This document shows, piece by piece, positions 8,463 through 15,883 of a stretch of 40,354 nucleotides of DNA. Below the pieces are notes generated by a model that did no database searches, was not told the origin of the DNA, and was given only the letters and a program-made list of their open reading frames with translations. The first letter of the stretch is position 1; every line of letters starts with the position of its first letter. The DNA is from a virus: IMG/VR virus record IMGVR_UViG_3300046703_000129, positions 1-40,354 of that record. The stretch is one strand, 5' to 3'. The position numbers and the translations under genes are program-made.

Positions 8463-8669
8463 ATGGTCGGTACTTATTGGGAATATAAGATTTTGCCCGA
8501 AAGGCTTATAGTAAATAAGATCGAAGGAGAATTAAGGCCAAAAGAACCGAAACCATTGGGAAAGATTACCGACATATCACTTGAAGTAGGCTATGTCTAT
8601 CATTTTTACACGGTTGATAAAGTAAATTACTACACAAAACGTAAATTATATTCAGGAGAGATAGAATAA
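8463..8669 (+). CDS. Plus-strand hypothetical protein
   Basis: A 68-residue protein read opposite to nearly all other genes. The ATG at 8463 is preferred to an upstream in-frame TTG at 8439, because that TTG lies inside the -7 promoter element. The sequence is rich in Tyr, Lys and Val (TYWEYKILPERLIV; VGYVYHFYTVDKVNYYTKR) and suggests a small beta-rich fold. No family recognised. It is followed by a small HTH gene on the same strand, so the two may form a regulatory unit. Confidence 0.6.
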   Translation: MVGTYWEYKILPERLIVNKIEGELRPKEPKPLGKITDISLEVGYVYHFYTVDKVNYYTKRKLYSGEIE

Positions 8670-8682
8670 AATCCCATAAACC

Positions 8683-8853
8683 TTGGTTAAAAAAACCTAT
8701 TCCCCTCAGCAGTTCTCAAAACAATTTAAGATCGCAGGTAAACAGGTAACCGAACGCACCGTCAGGCGAAGGTGTGAAAATCAACAGTTACCGGATAAAT
8801 ATCAGGCTGTAAAATGCGGAAAGAATTGGATTATATTTGTGGGATGGGATTAA
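8683..8853 (+). CDS. Small helix-turn-helix (MerR/excisionase-like) protein
   Basis: A 56-residue plus-strand frame that opens with TTG at 8683, just after an in-frame stop at 8677. The sequence follows the winged HTH pattern of excisionase or MerR-type helix-turn-helix proteins: YSPQQFSKQFKIAG, then the recognition helix TERTVRRRCENQQLP, then the wing and strand CGKNWIIFVGWD. No ATG is available and no strong ribosome site precedes the TTG. Its stop overlaps the convergent lipoprotein gene stop in the bases TTAA. It may regulate the divergent promoters upstream of the portal gene. Confidence 0.55.
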   Translation: MVKKTYSPQQFSKQFKIAGKQVTERTVRRRCENQQLPDKYQAVKCGKNWIIFVGWD

Positions 8854-9071
8854 TGTTTTGAACACGTCCAATTCTGACCAAGTGAGTTTCCGGACTTTTG
8901 TAAAGTAGAAATATAGAGATCCACATTTGCCGGTGAACCACAATAGTCCGCTGCCGTAGTGTGGGTTTTTTGTTCAGTACAGGTAGCGCAAACTTCCAAT
9001 TTCTTACACGATGCAAAGAAAATGATTATCAATGCGACTGCAATACTGGCAATAAATAGAATCTTTTTCAT
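8850..9071 (-). CDS. Small lipoprotein
   Basis: A 73-residue protein with an N-terminal hydrophobic leader and lipobox (FFASCKK, Cys22), so probably lipidated and anchored in the cell envelope. The mature part has five further Cys residues, including CATC and a terminal CSKH, which could form disulfides in the periplasm. It lies between the terminase and the portal genes and converges with the plus-strand HTH gene. Superinfection exclusion is a common role for such small phage lipoproteins, but that is only an inference here. Confidence 0.7.
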   Translation of the reverse strand: MKKILFIASIAVALIIIFFASCKKLEVCATCTEQKTHTTAADYCGSPANVDLYISTLQKSGNSLGQNWTCSKH

Positions 9072-9152
9072 AAAATTGTCTTTTTTGTAAGTGTTAATAT
9101 ATCAATATCTTATCAGTTCAAAAATGCGAACCCTCCAGTATAGGAAACAAAC

Positions 9153-9236
9153 TTATATTTTGCCTGTTTCTTTTAAAACTGCCAAACAAATCATTATTCC
9201 ATACATGAACCCAAATAAAAAAACTATTATTATCAT
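9153..9236 (-). CDS. 27-residue membrane peptide coupled to the large terminase
   Basis: Its ATG overlaps the terminase stop as ATGA (9233-9236). The peptide is almost entirely hydrophobic (IIIVFLFGFMYGIMICLAVL, then KETGKI), a single membrane span with a positive C-terminal end. Bases 9072-9152 between it and the lipoprotein contain no further gene that I can see. Confidence 0.5.
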   Translation of the reverse strand: MIIIVFLFGFMYGIMICLAVLKETGKI

Positions 9237-10423
9237 AACGTAAACCCCTTTCTTTTGTTAAAATAAGTGAATACAGCCATACGAAAAGCTGCCATAAAGT
9301 GATATTTTTTTGTGTCTTTGACCGATTGAGTTAAAATATCTTCGCCAGTTTCCAATGATTGTACCGATTCCCATTGATAACTCGACTTTTCGGTTTCAAT
9401 AAACTCATCGTAAACATACTCAACCTCAAATTCCTGGCATTTCATTATCCCATTCCATTCCGACTTTTCACCTTTCTCGGCCATTCGTATCCCAATGCCG
9501 ATCATTCCTAATTCCTTTTTCTTATCTTCGTCATGGTCTGCATAAATGCGCTGTCCTGAGATGTACCCGCTTGTGTATAGCAATAGTTTAATCTGCTCGG
9601 CTGTCAGTCCCGGTTTATAACAGCAAAGCAATACAGCAAGCCTCCGGCGGTCAATTACACCCACTTTAACAAGGGCCGTCATCCCGATTGTATATCCGTA
9701 GTCCAGGCCCCAGATGACTTCCTCAATTCCCTGGGGCCATTCTTTGATGACTTTCCAGTTCTTATAAATAGCACCCTCCATGTGGCCGGTCATCCCGCGT
9801 GCGTAAACCTTCCAAAGTTCAGATCCATGCGGGTATTGGGTTTCTATCTGTTCGTGTTGCCCTTCGGATAGAAATGGATTTGACCGGTGATCGTTAATAA
9901 ACAACCTCACGTCCGGCCTTCCTATCAACTTAGCGTGGACCCAAAACGGCGATGTGGAATTATAGTCCAAAAATCCCTGTCCTTTGCATTGCATCTGCAT
10001 TTGATTGAAGATCCCAAACCCGTTTTTTACAAAGTTACATTCATTCATGTAGAAGTCCTGGATGTCGGTCATCTTGGCATCCTGTTCATTGGCAAACGAA
10101 GCGAACTGAATTGTGGAGCCTGAGCGGAAATAGAACTTTGTTTCCTGTTGGTTGTAAGACTTTAACTGCTTTTGGGCTTCAGGGTATAATGCAAAGATAC
10201 GAAGCATATCAGCAATGCAGCCGCGCTTCATGTGCGGCATATCCCAGCCAATGATAATACGGATTTGATTGTGATTGATTATTGACCTTATAATAAATAA
10301 CTCACTGATACTGAAAGTTTTGATTGCCCTCCGTCCACCTTGACAAATAACGGTTTTGCTGTCGCACTCCAAAAGATAATGCAGCAATAAAGGTTGGTGA
10401 TCCGGATCGAAGTCAGGAAACAT
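9233..10423 (-). CDS. terL: Terminase large subunit
   Basis: The ATP-driven DNA packaging motor and nuclease, 396 residues. The ATPase P-loop is an atypical Walker A (GGRRAIKT, residues 29-36); a Walker B-like acidic pair is in FYMNECN (about 124-130). The RNase H-like nuclease domain shows WGLDYGYT (Asp241), IYADHDEDKK (Asp296) and a C-terminal Asp370 (SVKDTKKYH). It is shorter than many terminases but complete. Its start overlaps the end of the small subunit gene. Confidence 0.92.
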   Translation of the reverse strand: MFPDFDPDHQPLLLHYLLECDSKTVICQGGRRAIKTFSISELFIIRSIINHNQIRIIIGWDMPHMKRGCIADMLRIFALYPEAQKQLKSYNQQETKFYFRSGSTIQFASFANEQDAKMTDIQDFYMNECNFVKNGFGIFNQMQMQCKGQGFLDYNSTSPFWVHAKLIGRPDVRLFINDHRSNPFLSEGQHEQIETQYPHGSELWKVYARGMTGHMEGAIYKNWKVIKEWPQGIEEVIWGLDYGYTIGMTALVKVGVIDRRRLAVLLCCYKPGLTAEQIKLLLYTSGYISGQRIYADHDEDKKKELGMIGIGIRMAEKGEKSEWNGIMKCQEFEVEYVYDEFIETEKSSYQWESVQSLETGEDILTQSVKDTKKYHFMAAFRMAVFTYFNKRKGFTL

Positions 10424-11021
10424 CCGGCAATTCTTTTTTCAAAACCTCATCCTCGGAGCTGGAAATTTCACCGTAAACCCGGCCATCGGATTGAATAAGT
10501 TGGATGCTGGTAATATTTTCGGTATGTGCATCAACCTCTAATTTATCACCGTATTTCTTAGGGTTCATCTTTGATAATATCCATTTGCGGGTATCAACAC
10601 GGAGTCGGTCGCGATTGATTACATTATGATTAGTGATCTCTTTCCCGGTTTCGTGGTCTATGATTATGTCATTTTCGGTAGCATCACAAATCTCCGTCAT
10701 TTCATCAAATATCAAACCTGCCCTGATCTCGCATGCGCGCGCGTATTTGTTTTTTCGATCTTCGTCTTTCAATAATTCGTAGAATGTAGCAGATGACATT
10801 TCAATCTTTTTGATTGCCCGAATAGCAGATATGCCGAGTGATATATCCTGAATAATAGTTTCAAAACGATCTTCGTCTTTTGCCAATTTTAGCAATTCTG
10901 CATCCTTTGGGTTTATAAAAACAGCCCCGGCGGTAAATCCTTTTACATCTTTGAGGTTTACAAGAATGGCAGGGTTGGTAATCTCCTTTTTTCTTTTCCT
11001 ATTTCCTTTAGGTACCGGCAT
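10413..11021 (-). CDS. terS: Terminase small subunit
   Basis: The DNA-recognition subunit of the packaging machine, 202 residues. It has a helix-turn-helix-like segment (AIRAIKKIEMSSATFYELL) followed by KYARACEIRAGLIFDEM and the conserved block RDRLRVDTRKWILSKMNPKKYGDK, as in the Sf6/P22-type small terminase family. The N-terminus is strongly basic (KGNRKRKKE). It overlaps the large subunit gene by 11 bases. Confidence 0.88.
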   Translation of the reverse strand: MPVPKGNRKRKKEITNPAILVNLKDVKGFTAGAVFINPKDAELLKLAKDEDRFETIIQDISLGISAIRAIKKIEMSSATFYELLKDEDRKNKYARACEIRAGLIFDEMTEICDATENDIIIDHETGKEITNHNVINRDRLRVDTRKWILSKMNPKKYGDKLEVDAHTENITSIQLIQSDGRVYGEISSSEDEVLKKELPDVS

Positions 11022-11184
11022 GGTGTTTTGTTGTTATCACAAATTCATCGTTTATATACCTAACTGAAAATTCAGAACGTGGTACCTTTTCACCTGTTAC
11101 CCAATTTTCACAAGTCCAGCTTCCCCTCTTCCTGTTTTCCCTGGATGCCTGGATGGGGTGCTTATTACGGTTGATTTTGCTCAT
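11008..11184 (-). CDS. Small hypothetical protein before the terminase
   Basis: A 58-residue protein from the ATG at 11184 (an in-frame Met two codons earlier is possible). It is basic at the start (SKINRNKHPIQASRENRKRG) and then has a short beta-like part. It overlaps both neighbours by about 14-20 bases. No family recognised. Confidence 0.55.
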   Translation of the reverse strand: MSKINRNKHPIQASRENRKRGSWTCENWVTGEKVPRSEFSVRYINDEFVITTKHHAGT

Positions 11185-11419
11185 AATCAATCATCTTAAC
11201 TGTAAAAATCATATCAGGATACATTTTACCCTCCGGTACGACTTCAAATTCATCTGACCTTAAGAGTACTTCGATATGGTTTTCAAAACCATTATGCCTT
11301 ACATCAATGATAATAGCATCCTTTGGGATACCATCAATAATCTCATAAGGTTTATTGATTCCATTACGAAATAAATCAAGGAATAAATCACAATGTATTT
11401 TTAATACTTTTACTTTCAT
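11165..11419 (-). CDS. Hypothetical protein
   Basis: An 84-residue protein that looks like a single small domain (VKVLKIHCDLFLDLFRNGI; FEVVPEGKMYPDMIFTVKMI). It resembles the many small DNA-adjacent proteins of early phage regions but matches no family I recognise. Confidence 0.55.
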   Translation of the reverse strand: MKVKVLKIHCDLFLDLFRNGINKPYEIIDGIPKDAIIIDVRHNGFENHIEVLLRSDEFEVVPEGKMYPDMIFTVKMIDYEQNQP

Positions 11420-11437
11420 CTGCTTTTCAGTTTAACC

Positions 11438-11623
11438 TCAATTATGCCAGATATTAATTTTACCATATTGCTTTGAAGTCCAAATAATTCTAACTCTCGT
11501 ATATATAAATTTACCATTCAAACCATTCCCCTGTAAATAGTCACCACGAATACGGGATTTTGTTTCACCAAACCTCATTTCATCCAATAATCTTTTGGTT
11601 ATATATTTTTCTAACCAGCTCAT
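11438..11623 (-). CDS. Small hypothetical protein
   Basis: A 61-residue basic protein with an amphipathic first helix (SWLEKYITKRLLDEMRF). It sits 18 bases from the next gene and follows the 11635-11925 frame. No family recognised. Confidence 0.5.
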   Translation of the reverse strand: MSWLEKYITKRLLDEMRFGETKSRIRGDYLQGNGLNGKFIYTRVRIIWTSKQYGKINIWHN

Positions 11624-11634
11624 ATTATTTTCAG

Positions 11635-11925
11635 TTAATCTTCATTGATCTTTTTATTCCCATCATGCCTGCTTTCTGTTACCAGTTTAAACTTCAGCGC
11701 GTTTTCTTATCTATCGACAGCCCTTTCAATATTATGCCCTGGCGTTACAAAAATACGACTTTTCCCGTCAGATAGCAATATTTCGGTTTTTCCTTTCAAA
11801 GATCCATGCTTCAAACTTTCCGGTTTGGGTTGATATGGGTTACCCTTACTTATTGAAGTATGCAGGTAACTTTCGTTGTCTCGGATATTTGAGGCGTGAT
11901 AGTTTTTATTCAACGGAAGTCCCAT
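11635..11925 (-). pseudogene. Hypothetical gene with an internal in-frame TAA
   Basis: The open frame 11707-11925 encodes 72 residues ending ERAVDR followed by TAA. In the same frame 23 more protein-like codons follow (ENALKFKLVTESRHDGNKK and on) to a TAA at 11635-11637, immediately before the next gene. The continuation fills an otherwise empty gap of 83 bases. I read this as a 95-residue gene interrupted by a nonsense change at 11707-11709, or a sequencing error; the short form may also be functional. Other genes in the window use TAA normally as stop, so code reassignment is unlikely. Confidence 0.45.
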
Positions 11926-11941
11926 TGGTTTTGGTATTTAA

Positions 11942-12553
11942 TCAACAATGTATAATATATGGGAAATTCAGTGGATGATAAGTGTCATTTTTTATCACAA
12001 ATTTATCATATTCAAGTGCAGCATCAGTCACTGTTTTCAATCCACGTTTATAATAGTGTATTCTATTGTATGTAATACACATAAACCAATTCTTGTTATT
12101 TTTGTGATAATTAGCACCCCTATAACCGGATGTGTTTGTGGATTTTAATAATCTCCTGTTTTGACAATTTACAGACATTGTTACAAATCGACAATTATCT
12201 GGTTGGTAATTTCCGTTATTATCAATTCTATCAATTTGTAAACCCTCTTTATAACCATTCATTATTGCCCAATTATAAAAAGACAAAAACTCTTTCCATT
12301 CCTCACAAATGGTTATGCCGCGACCTCCATAAACCGAATAACACTTTCTTTTTTTATTATAACACCGTCTTTTCATTTCATACCATAACCTACAAATTTT
12401 AGTTTCGCTCATTCCGTGTTTATATGACGGATTCCTTACACCATATACGCCTTTTCTCATAAAAAACACCCTATCCAAACCCAATGGCGATTCGTTTAGA
12501 ACAGGATTGTTCATTTGGAACATTGTGAGAGGATAGGGGTTTTGTGTTTTCAT
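11942..12553 (-). CDS. HNH homing endonuclease with AP2-like DNA-binding domain
   Basis: A 203-residue free-standing homing endonuclease. The N-terminal half has the PSYKHGMSETKICRLWYEMK block common in this class and the HNH core LQIDRIDNNGNYQPDNCRF; the C-terminal part is an AP2-like DNA-binding domain (TSGYRGANYHKNNKNWFMC). It has its own promoter (12571-12601), unlike its operon neighbours, fitting an independently acquired selfish gene. The first ~45 residues (NPYPLTMFQMNNPVLNESP) are unlike the family core and may be captured host-gene sequence. Confidence 0.88.
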   Translation of the reverse strand: MKTQNPYPLTMFQMNNPVLNESPLGLDRVFFMRKGVYGVRNPSYKHGMSETKICRLWYEMKRRCYNKKRKCYSVYGGRGITICEEWKEFLSFYNWAIMNGYKEGLQIDRIDNNGNYQPDNCRFVTMSVNCQNRRLLKSTNTSGYRGANYHKNNKNWFMCITYNRIHYYKRGLKTVTDAALEYDKFVIKNDTYHPLNFPYIIHC

Positions 12554-12570
12554 ATTAACAAATCGCAGTA

Positions 12571-12601
12571 CAAAGGTAGTGAATTAATATTGATAAATCA
12601 A
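12571..12601 (-). promoter_or_regulatory. Promoter of the HNH homing endonuclease
   Basis: On the minus strand TTG (12599-12601) is followed by 20 bases and then TACCTTTG (12571-12578), a full Bacteroidota promoter, 18 bases upstream of the start codon. An inverted repeat with 7-base arms, TATTGATAAATCAATA (12588-12603), covers the -33 element and may be an operator. Confidence 0.7.
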
Positions 12602-12613
12602 TAATGTTAATAT

Positions 12614-12676
12614 TTATTTCTCTCCGCCATTGGTTGCGGCACGGGTTTGTGGTGAATTATATTTTGGGATGTTCAT
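12614..12676 (-). CDS. 20-residue peptide, doubtful
   Basis: A 20-codon frame whose ATG overlaps the stop of the preceding gene as ATGA, like many real junctions in this genome. The peptide is polar (NIPKYNSPQTRAATNGGEK). It may be real, or a chance frame in the gap before the homing endonuclease promoter. Confidence 0.25.
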   Translation of the reverse strand: MNIPKYNSPQTRAATNGGEK

Positions 12677-13137
12677 TGTTTGCTGGTTAAATAAGAATAT
12701 ATCTCGTCTGCAATCATCTTAAGAATATCCGGATGATTGTTTTTTAATAGATTATTTTCACGAACAACCCGCAACGCTTCCCCTATTGCTGTTTTTCTTA
12801 AATTCAGGTCATCGATGATTTCTTTACTGATCGCGGCTTTTCGTAAACACATTCCGGTATTCACCTTAAGGATGTGAGCGTTTTCCTTTTTGAGTTCTGC
12901 AAGTTCCTGAAGCGTTTTTTCGTGAGCCTTCATCTCTTCAATTTTTTCATCTATTTTTTTTAGATATTTATCAGCATATTTATTTCTGTCCGCCCTATGT
13001 GCTTTTACATCTTTCTTCAGGTAATGCCGGTCAACCATAAGCGCAATTTGAACGATCAGTATAAATACTAAGACGCAAATCGTTATTAATCTTTCATTTT
13101 CGGTAATGAAGTTCTGAATTGTTTGTAAGGTTTCCAT
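12673..13137 (-). CDS. Membrane-anchored coiled-coil protein
   Basis: A 154-residue protein from the ATG at 13137 (the upstream Met at 13185 overlaps the exonuclease gene). One membrane span near the N-terminus (LITICVLVFILIVQIALMV) is followed by a long Lys/Glu-rich coiled coil (KKIDEKIEEMKAHEKTLQEL). This resembles small membrane-tethered phage proteins. Its place directly after the recombination pair may be coincidental. Function unknown. Confidence 0.7.
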   Translation of the reverse strand: METLQTIQNFITENERLITICVLVFILIVQIALMVDRHYLKKDVKAHRADRNKYADKYLKKIDEKIEEMKAHEKTLQELAELKKENAHILKVNTGMCLRKAAISKEIIDDLNLRKTAIGEALRVVRENNLLKNNHPDILKMIADEIYSYLTSKQ

Positions 13138-13148
13138 TGGTTTGGGTT

Positions 13149-13865
13149 TTAAAATTGTAAGTTTGTTTGCATCCACTCCCTGCATTGTTCTACCCTCGCA
13201 TGGAGTCTGTTAATATCTTCCTGGTTACGTTCTATCGGAATCGAATGTACCCGTTCACTTAATGGAATATCATCAAATAAACAGTTCTTTTCAATTGTGG
13301 CAAAGGCCTCAGCACTTATCTCATCATCCGGGTTTATAATTCCCTGGTTCCACATGAATTTACGCTTTTCACTTTCAATCAACGCTGGCGGTGTGTTTAC
13401 AAGGCAATAATCTAATGAAGCGTTTTCTGCTCCGGCCAGATCCATATAAGACTGTAATTGCCAGTAATATCCTTTGTCAATTCCGTTGGTTTTGGATTTG
13501 AAGAATGTAAAAATATCCCAGGATGTTTTTGTATCGCGGATCAATATAGGTAAGGATTTTTCATCTCTTACAATAATATCCGGGGTTCCTGTAAGCCAGT
13601 CATTTTTTAAATTTTCCTCGTTTTTCAGGAAAAGGGTTTTTTCTACCCGGCTCAATAAGGTCAAAGAATCTTCTTCCTGCATCAACCCTTTTTGCATGGC
13701 CTTGCTGATAATTTCCTTTTTCCTTCCATACATCACGTTAATGTAAACTTCAATAAGATAGGTCTTTGTAGTTTCACTGATTGTTTCTGACTTCGATCGT
13801 GGATCTGTCATTAAGGCCCCAGTTTGTGAGGCCCTGAATCGTTGGTGTGAAAAATCGTGGTTCAC
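13149..13865 (-). CDS. YqaJ/lambda-exonuclease-like recombination nuclease
   Basis: A 238-residue PD-(D/E)XK nuclease, the exonuclease partner of a single-strand annealing protein. It opens with HQRFRASQTGALM as in YqaJ-family enzymes; the catalytic core is WLTGTPDIIV (Asp) followed by ILIRDTKTSWD (D-x-K), with a later KGYYWQLQSYMDLAG helix that is conserved in the family. Its start overlaps the recT stop (ATGA), confirming a two-gene recombination unit. It would resect DNA ends to generate 3' single strands for RecT. Confidence 0.88.
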   Translation of the reverse strand: MNHDFSHQRFRASQTGALMTDPRSKSETISETTKTYLIEVYINVMYGRKKEIISKAMQKGLMQEEDSLTLLSRVEKTLFLKNEENLKNDWLTGTPDIIVRDEKSLPILIRDTKTSWDIFTFFKSKTNGIDKGYYWQLQSYMDLAGAENASLDYCLVNTPPALIESEKRKFMWNQGIINPDDEISAEAFATIEKNCLFDDIPLSERVHSIPIERNQEDINRLHARVEQCREWMQTNLQF

Positions 13866-14734
13866 GCACCCTCCAGTTCTACCTGCTTTGCAATAAACAG
13901 ATCATTATATTGTTCGGGTATTTGTTTTGCGATTTTATTCAGGTCCTTTGTTGTTTTGCAGTCGGAAAGTATCAGTTTTATGCGTTCCAGCTCCTTATCA
14001 ATTGGTTCGTGTTCGCCATTATCAACGTAAGTGAAGTCTGTAATTTCCAGGTTTTCATCCATGTGAACGGTTGCCTGGTCGGCGGAAATAGACATTTGCA
14101 TTTCAACCGATAAGGGTGCGTAACGTGAAAGTAAAAGCTTCAGGACGGTTTTTGAAGCCATTGCCTCGAAGTTGGTTTTCCAGGATGATCCATTAAAACT
14201 GAATGTCTTTGAAAACTTTTTTGCATGAGCCGTAATCTTTTCCGTTGTCATGTAAAACGACTTTGAAAAACCATTCACTAATTCAAAGTACGCAGCATAA
14301 CCGACAACTTTATCGGATATCTTTTCACCGGTAAAATCCAGTTCACCGGTTAATCGGTTTTCTTTTTTCAGTTCACCTTCGTAAACTTCTGTCACGTTGA
14401 TTGTTTTGAATTGCCCGGAGCGCAAAGCAAGTTGAACCAACCCCTTTGTCATTATCTGAAATTGTGCAGAATTGCCATAAGGAACGATAGCGGCAAACCC
14501 CAAGGCCGGGGTTACTTGCAAATTTAATGAAGCGGCCGCAATGGCGGCAGAGAGGATTGATTTCGGGTCACACTTTGAAAGTGCGGAGGTTGTCGCAATG
14601 GTAACAACCGATGAAATAAAGGCATTGCCATTTTTTCCGAGGATCTCTGCAAACTTTGCTTTTACGGCTTCATTTGACATTAATTGCTTAATATTACTGT
14701 CGCCTGTTTTCTGTAATTGGGTATCTTTTTCCAT
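13862..14734 (-). CDS. recT: RecT-family single-strand annealing protein
   Basis: A 290-residue RecT/Bet-type protein that binds single-stranded DNA and pairs homologous strands. Family hallmarks are VVTIATTSALSKCDPKSILSA, AAASLNLQVTPALGFAAIVPY and FQIMTKGLVQLALRSGQFK, typical of the RecT core. The C-terminal ~60 residues are acidic and variable. It is coupled to the exonuclease downstream. Confidence 0.95.
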   Translation of the reverse strand: MEKDTQLQKTGDSNIKQLMSNEAVKAKFAEILGKNGNAFISSVVTIATTSALSKCDPKSILSAAIAAASLNLQVTPALGFAAIVPYGNSAQFQIMTKGLVQLALRSGQFKTINVTEVYEGELKKENRLTGELDFTGEKISDKVVGYAAYFELVNGFSKSFYMTTEKITAHAKKFSKTFSFNGSSWKTNFEAMASKTVLKLLLSRYAPLSVEMQMSISADQATVHMDENLEITDFTYVDNGEHEPIDKELERIKLILSDCKTTKDLNKIAKQIPEQYNDLFIAKQVELEGA

Positions 14735-14737
14735 TTT

Positions 14738-14914
14738 TTATAGTGTTAAATTGTTTTCTTTTTCGGCTTTTATTTTATTTAAAGGATGTGCGGTTTTATT
14801 TTCTCTATCCCAATCGTTCCGATCATCGGCATCATTCGATTCCTGGTTAAAGATTTCATCTTCCGTTGGTTCATCCTCAAGTTGAGGTTCCGGGTAATAG
14901 TCTGAGTAGTTCAT
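14738..14914 (-). CDS. Small acidic protein upstream of recT
   Basis: A 58-residue protein very rich in Asp, Glu and Asn (YYPEPQLEDEPTEDEIFNQE). The ATG at 14914 overlaps the previous stop (ATGA) and the stop lies 3 bases before the recT start. Such composition could mimic DNA, but there is no direct evidence. Not a known family. Confidence 0.6.
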   Translation of the reverse strand: MNYSDYYPEPQLEDEPTEDEIFNQESNDADDRNDWDRENKTAHPLNKIKAEKENNLTL

Positions 14915-15249
14915 CTTTCAAGTTCTGAATGACATTCGACAAGTGATTCTACCCGTTTTATGGGATCATCTTCAAAAAGCGAGTTTTGATCCTGAACAAC
15001 CGACAAAACAAACCTTTCCAGTTCTGCGGAATAGTGTTCGATTGTGGTGTTATGATAGTTTGCAATGTCGTTTAGAATGGCATTAAAGTTCCATGTCATT
15101 CCCCGGAGATAGGTATCCCTACCTACCTGATCGTAAACCGGCCCACGATTTGTTTCGTAGATTTTATAAACATTGTATTTATCTGCCCTGAAAGTAGGAT
15201 CGGTTAATTCGAGTTGGTCTGTCATGATTTTTTCGATCGTAATTTTCAT
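14911..15249 (-). CDS. Hypothetical early protein
   Basis: A 112-residue protein, acidic with mixed helices (YLRGMTWNFNAILNDIANY; IKRVESLVECHSELER). The start overlaps the stop of the ribbon-helix-helix gene (ATGA). No family recognised. Confidence 0.6.
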   Translation of the reverse strand: MKITIEKIMTDQLELTDPTFRADKYNVYKIYETNRGPVYDQVGRDTYLRGMTWNFNAILNDIANYHNTTIEHYSAELERFVLSVVQDQNSLFEDDPIKRVESLVECHSELER

Positions 15250-15386
15250 TTCTCCTCCTTTTCTCCTTTGGTGTATTTGATAAGGAATTGCCGGATCACA
15301 ACCGCAAGGTTACTACCCTCGTGTTGAGCCTTTTTGCTGGCCTTCTTTTGAATGACCGGATCGAGTTTGATCGTGTAGAGGTTCAT
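15246..15386 (-). CDS. Ribbon-helix-helix DNA-binding protein
   Basis: A 46-residue protein matching the Arc/CopG fold: a basic beta-strand (NLYTIKLDP), helix A (VIQKKASKKAQHEG), then helix B (NLAVVIRQFLIKYTKG). These are the elements needed for a dimeric RHH repressor. Its stop overlaps the next start (ATGA), so it would be co-translated with the recT-side genes. The nearby hairpins at 15417-15456 separate it from the gene upstream. Confidence 0.7.
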   Translation of the reverse strand: MNLYTIKLDPVIQKKASKKAQHEGSNLAVVIRQFLIKYTKGEKEEK

Positions 15387-15416
15387 ATAATTAACTTTTA
15401 AGTGAATTTTAAATAA

Positions 15417-15433
15417 GGTTCGTTAGGCGAACC
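15417..15433 (-). terminator. Hairpin with T-rich tail, candidate terminator
   Basis: On the minus strand GGTTCG and CGAACC pair around a 5-base loop, followed by TTATTTAAAATT. A second hairpin (CCTGC/GCAGG, 15439-15456) lies just before it. Both are downstream of the 15467-15742 gene and could end its transcript. The stem is short and the T-run is interrupted. Confidence 0.45.
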
Positions 15434-15466
15434 ACTCCCCTGCTAAACTTCGCAGGTAACACAGGA

Positions 15467-15742
15467 TCATTGATTGTCGATATTAAAAAGGCGATTGTAG
15501 CGTGCTACATAGGTGCTGGCGTCTGCTTTGTATGTCTGCCCGGAAGCATCCATAAGGGCCTGCATCTTCTCTATCTCACAATATGATGTAAATGTAGAGG
15601 AGAGAAAATCGCCTACCTCATACAGTCCGGCTGCATCCTCACGCCATGTGTGTGCTGCGCTTTTTAATTCCGGTATAATTTCAGTCGGAAAAAATCCCTT
15701 TTCCCCGGTTTTCGTGTTGGTGATCGTTGTACCTTGTGCCAT
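15467..15742 (-). CDS. Hypothetical protein with its own promoter
   Basis: A 91-residue protein from the ATG at 15742, just downstream of a full Bacteroidota promoter (15771-15801); the longer reading to 15838 would include the promoter. The sequence starts AQGTTITNTKTGEKGFFPTE and has mixed helices (EKMQALMDASGQTYKADA). No family recognised, but the isolated transcription unit marks it as possibly expressed independently of its neighbours. Confidence 0.6.
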   Translation of the reverse strand: MAQGTTITNTKTGEKGFFPTEIIPELKSAAHTWREDAAGLYEVGDFLSSTFTSYCEIEKMQALMDASGQTYKADASTYVARYNRLFNIDNQ

Positions 15743-15770
15743 TTTGCGAAGTTTTAATTGGTTTGTCCTG

Positions 15771-15801
15771 CAAATATATAACATATATATGGGTAAGTCA
15801 A
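15771..15801 (-). promoter_or_regulatory. Promoter of the 15467-15742 gene
   Basis: TTG (15799-15801), 20 bases, TATATTTG (15771-15778) on the minus strand, a complete TTG-N20-TAnnTTTG promoter. A TTGTTAATAA element shared with other intergenic regions lies just upstream (near 15827-15838). Confidence 0.7.
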
Positions 15802-15883
15802 CAAATAAGTGGTTTATTTTCGTAAAAGTTATTAACAATTCAATATTATTAAGTCTGATTTTGATTCCTTGTTATCATTTTCA

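Noticed and set aside
8850-8853. TTAA as a shared stop for convergent genes, perhaps a bidirectional terminator.
   Set aside because: No inverted repeat with T-runs surrounds the site. The four shared bases are a simple overlap of two TAA stops.
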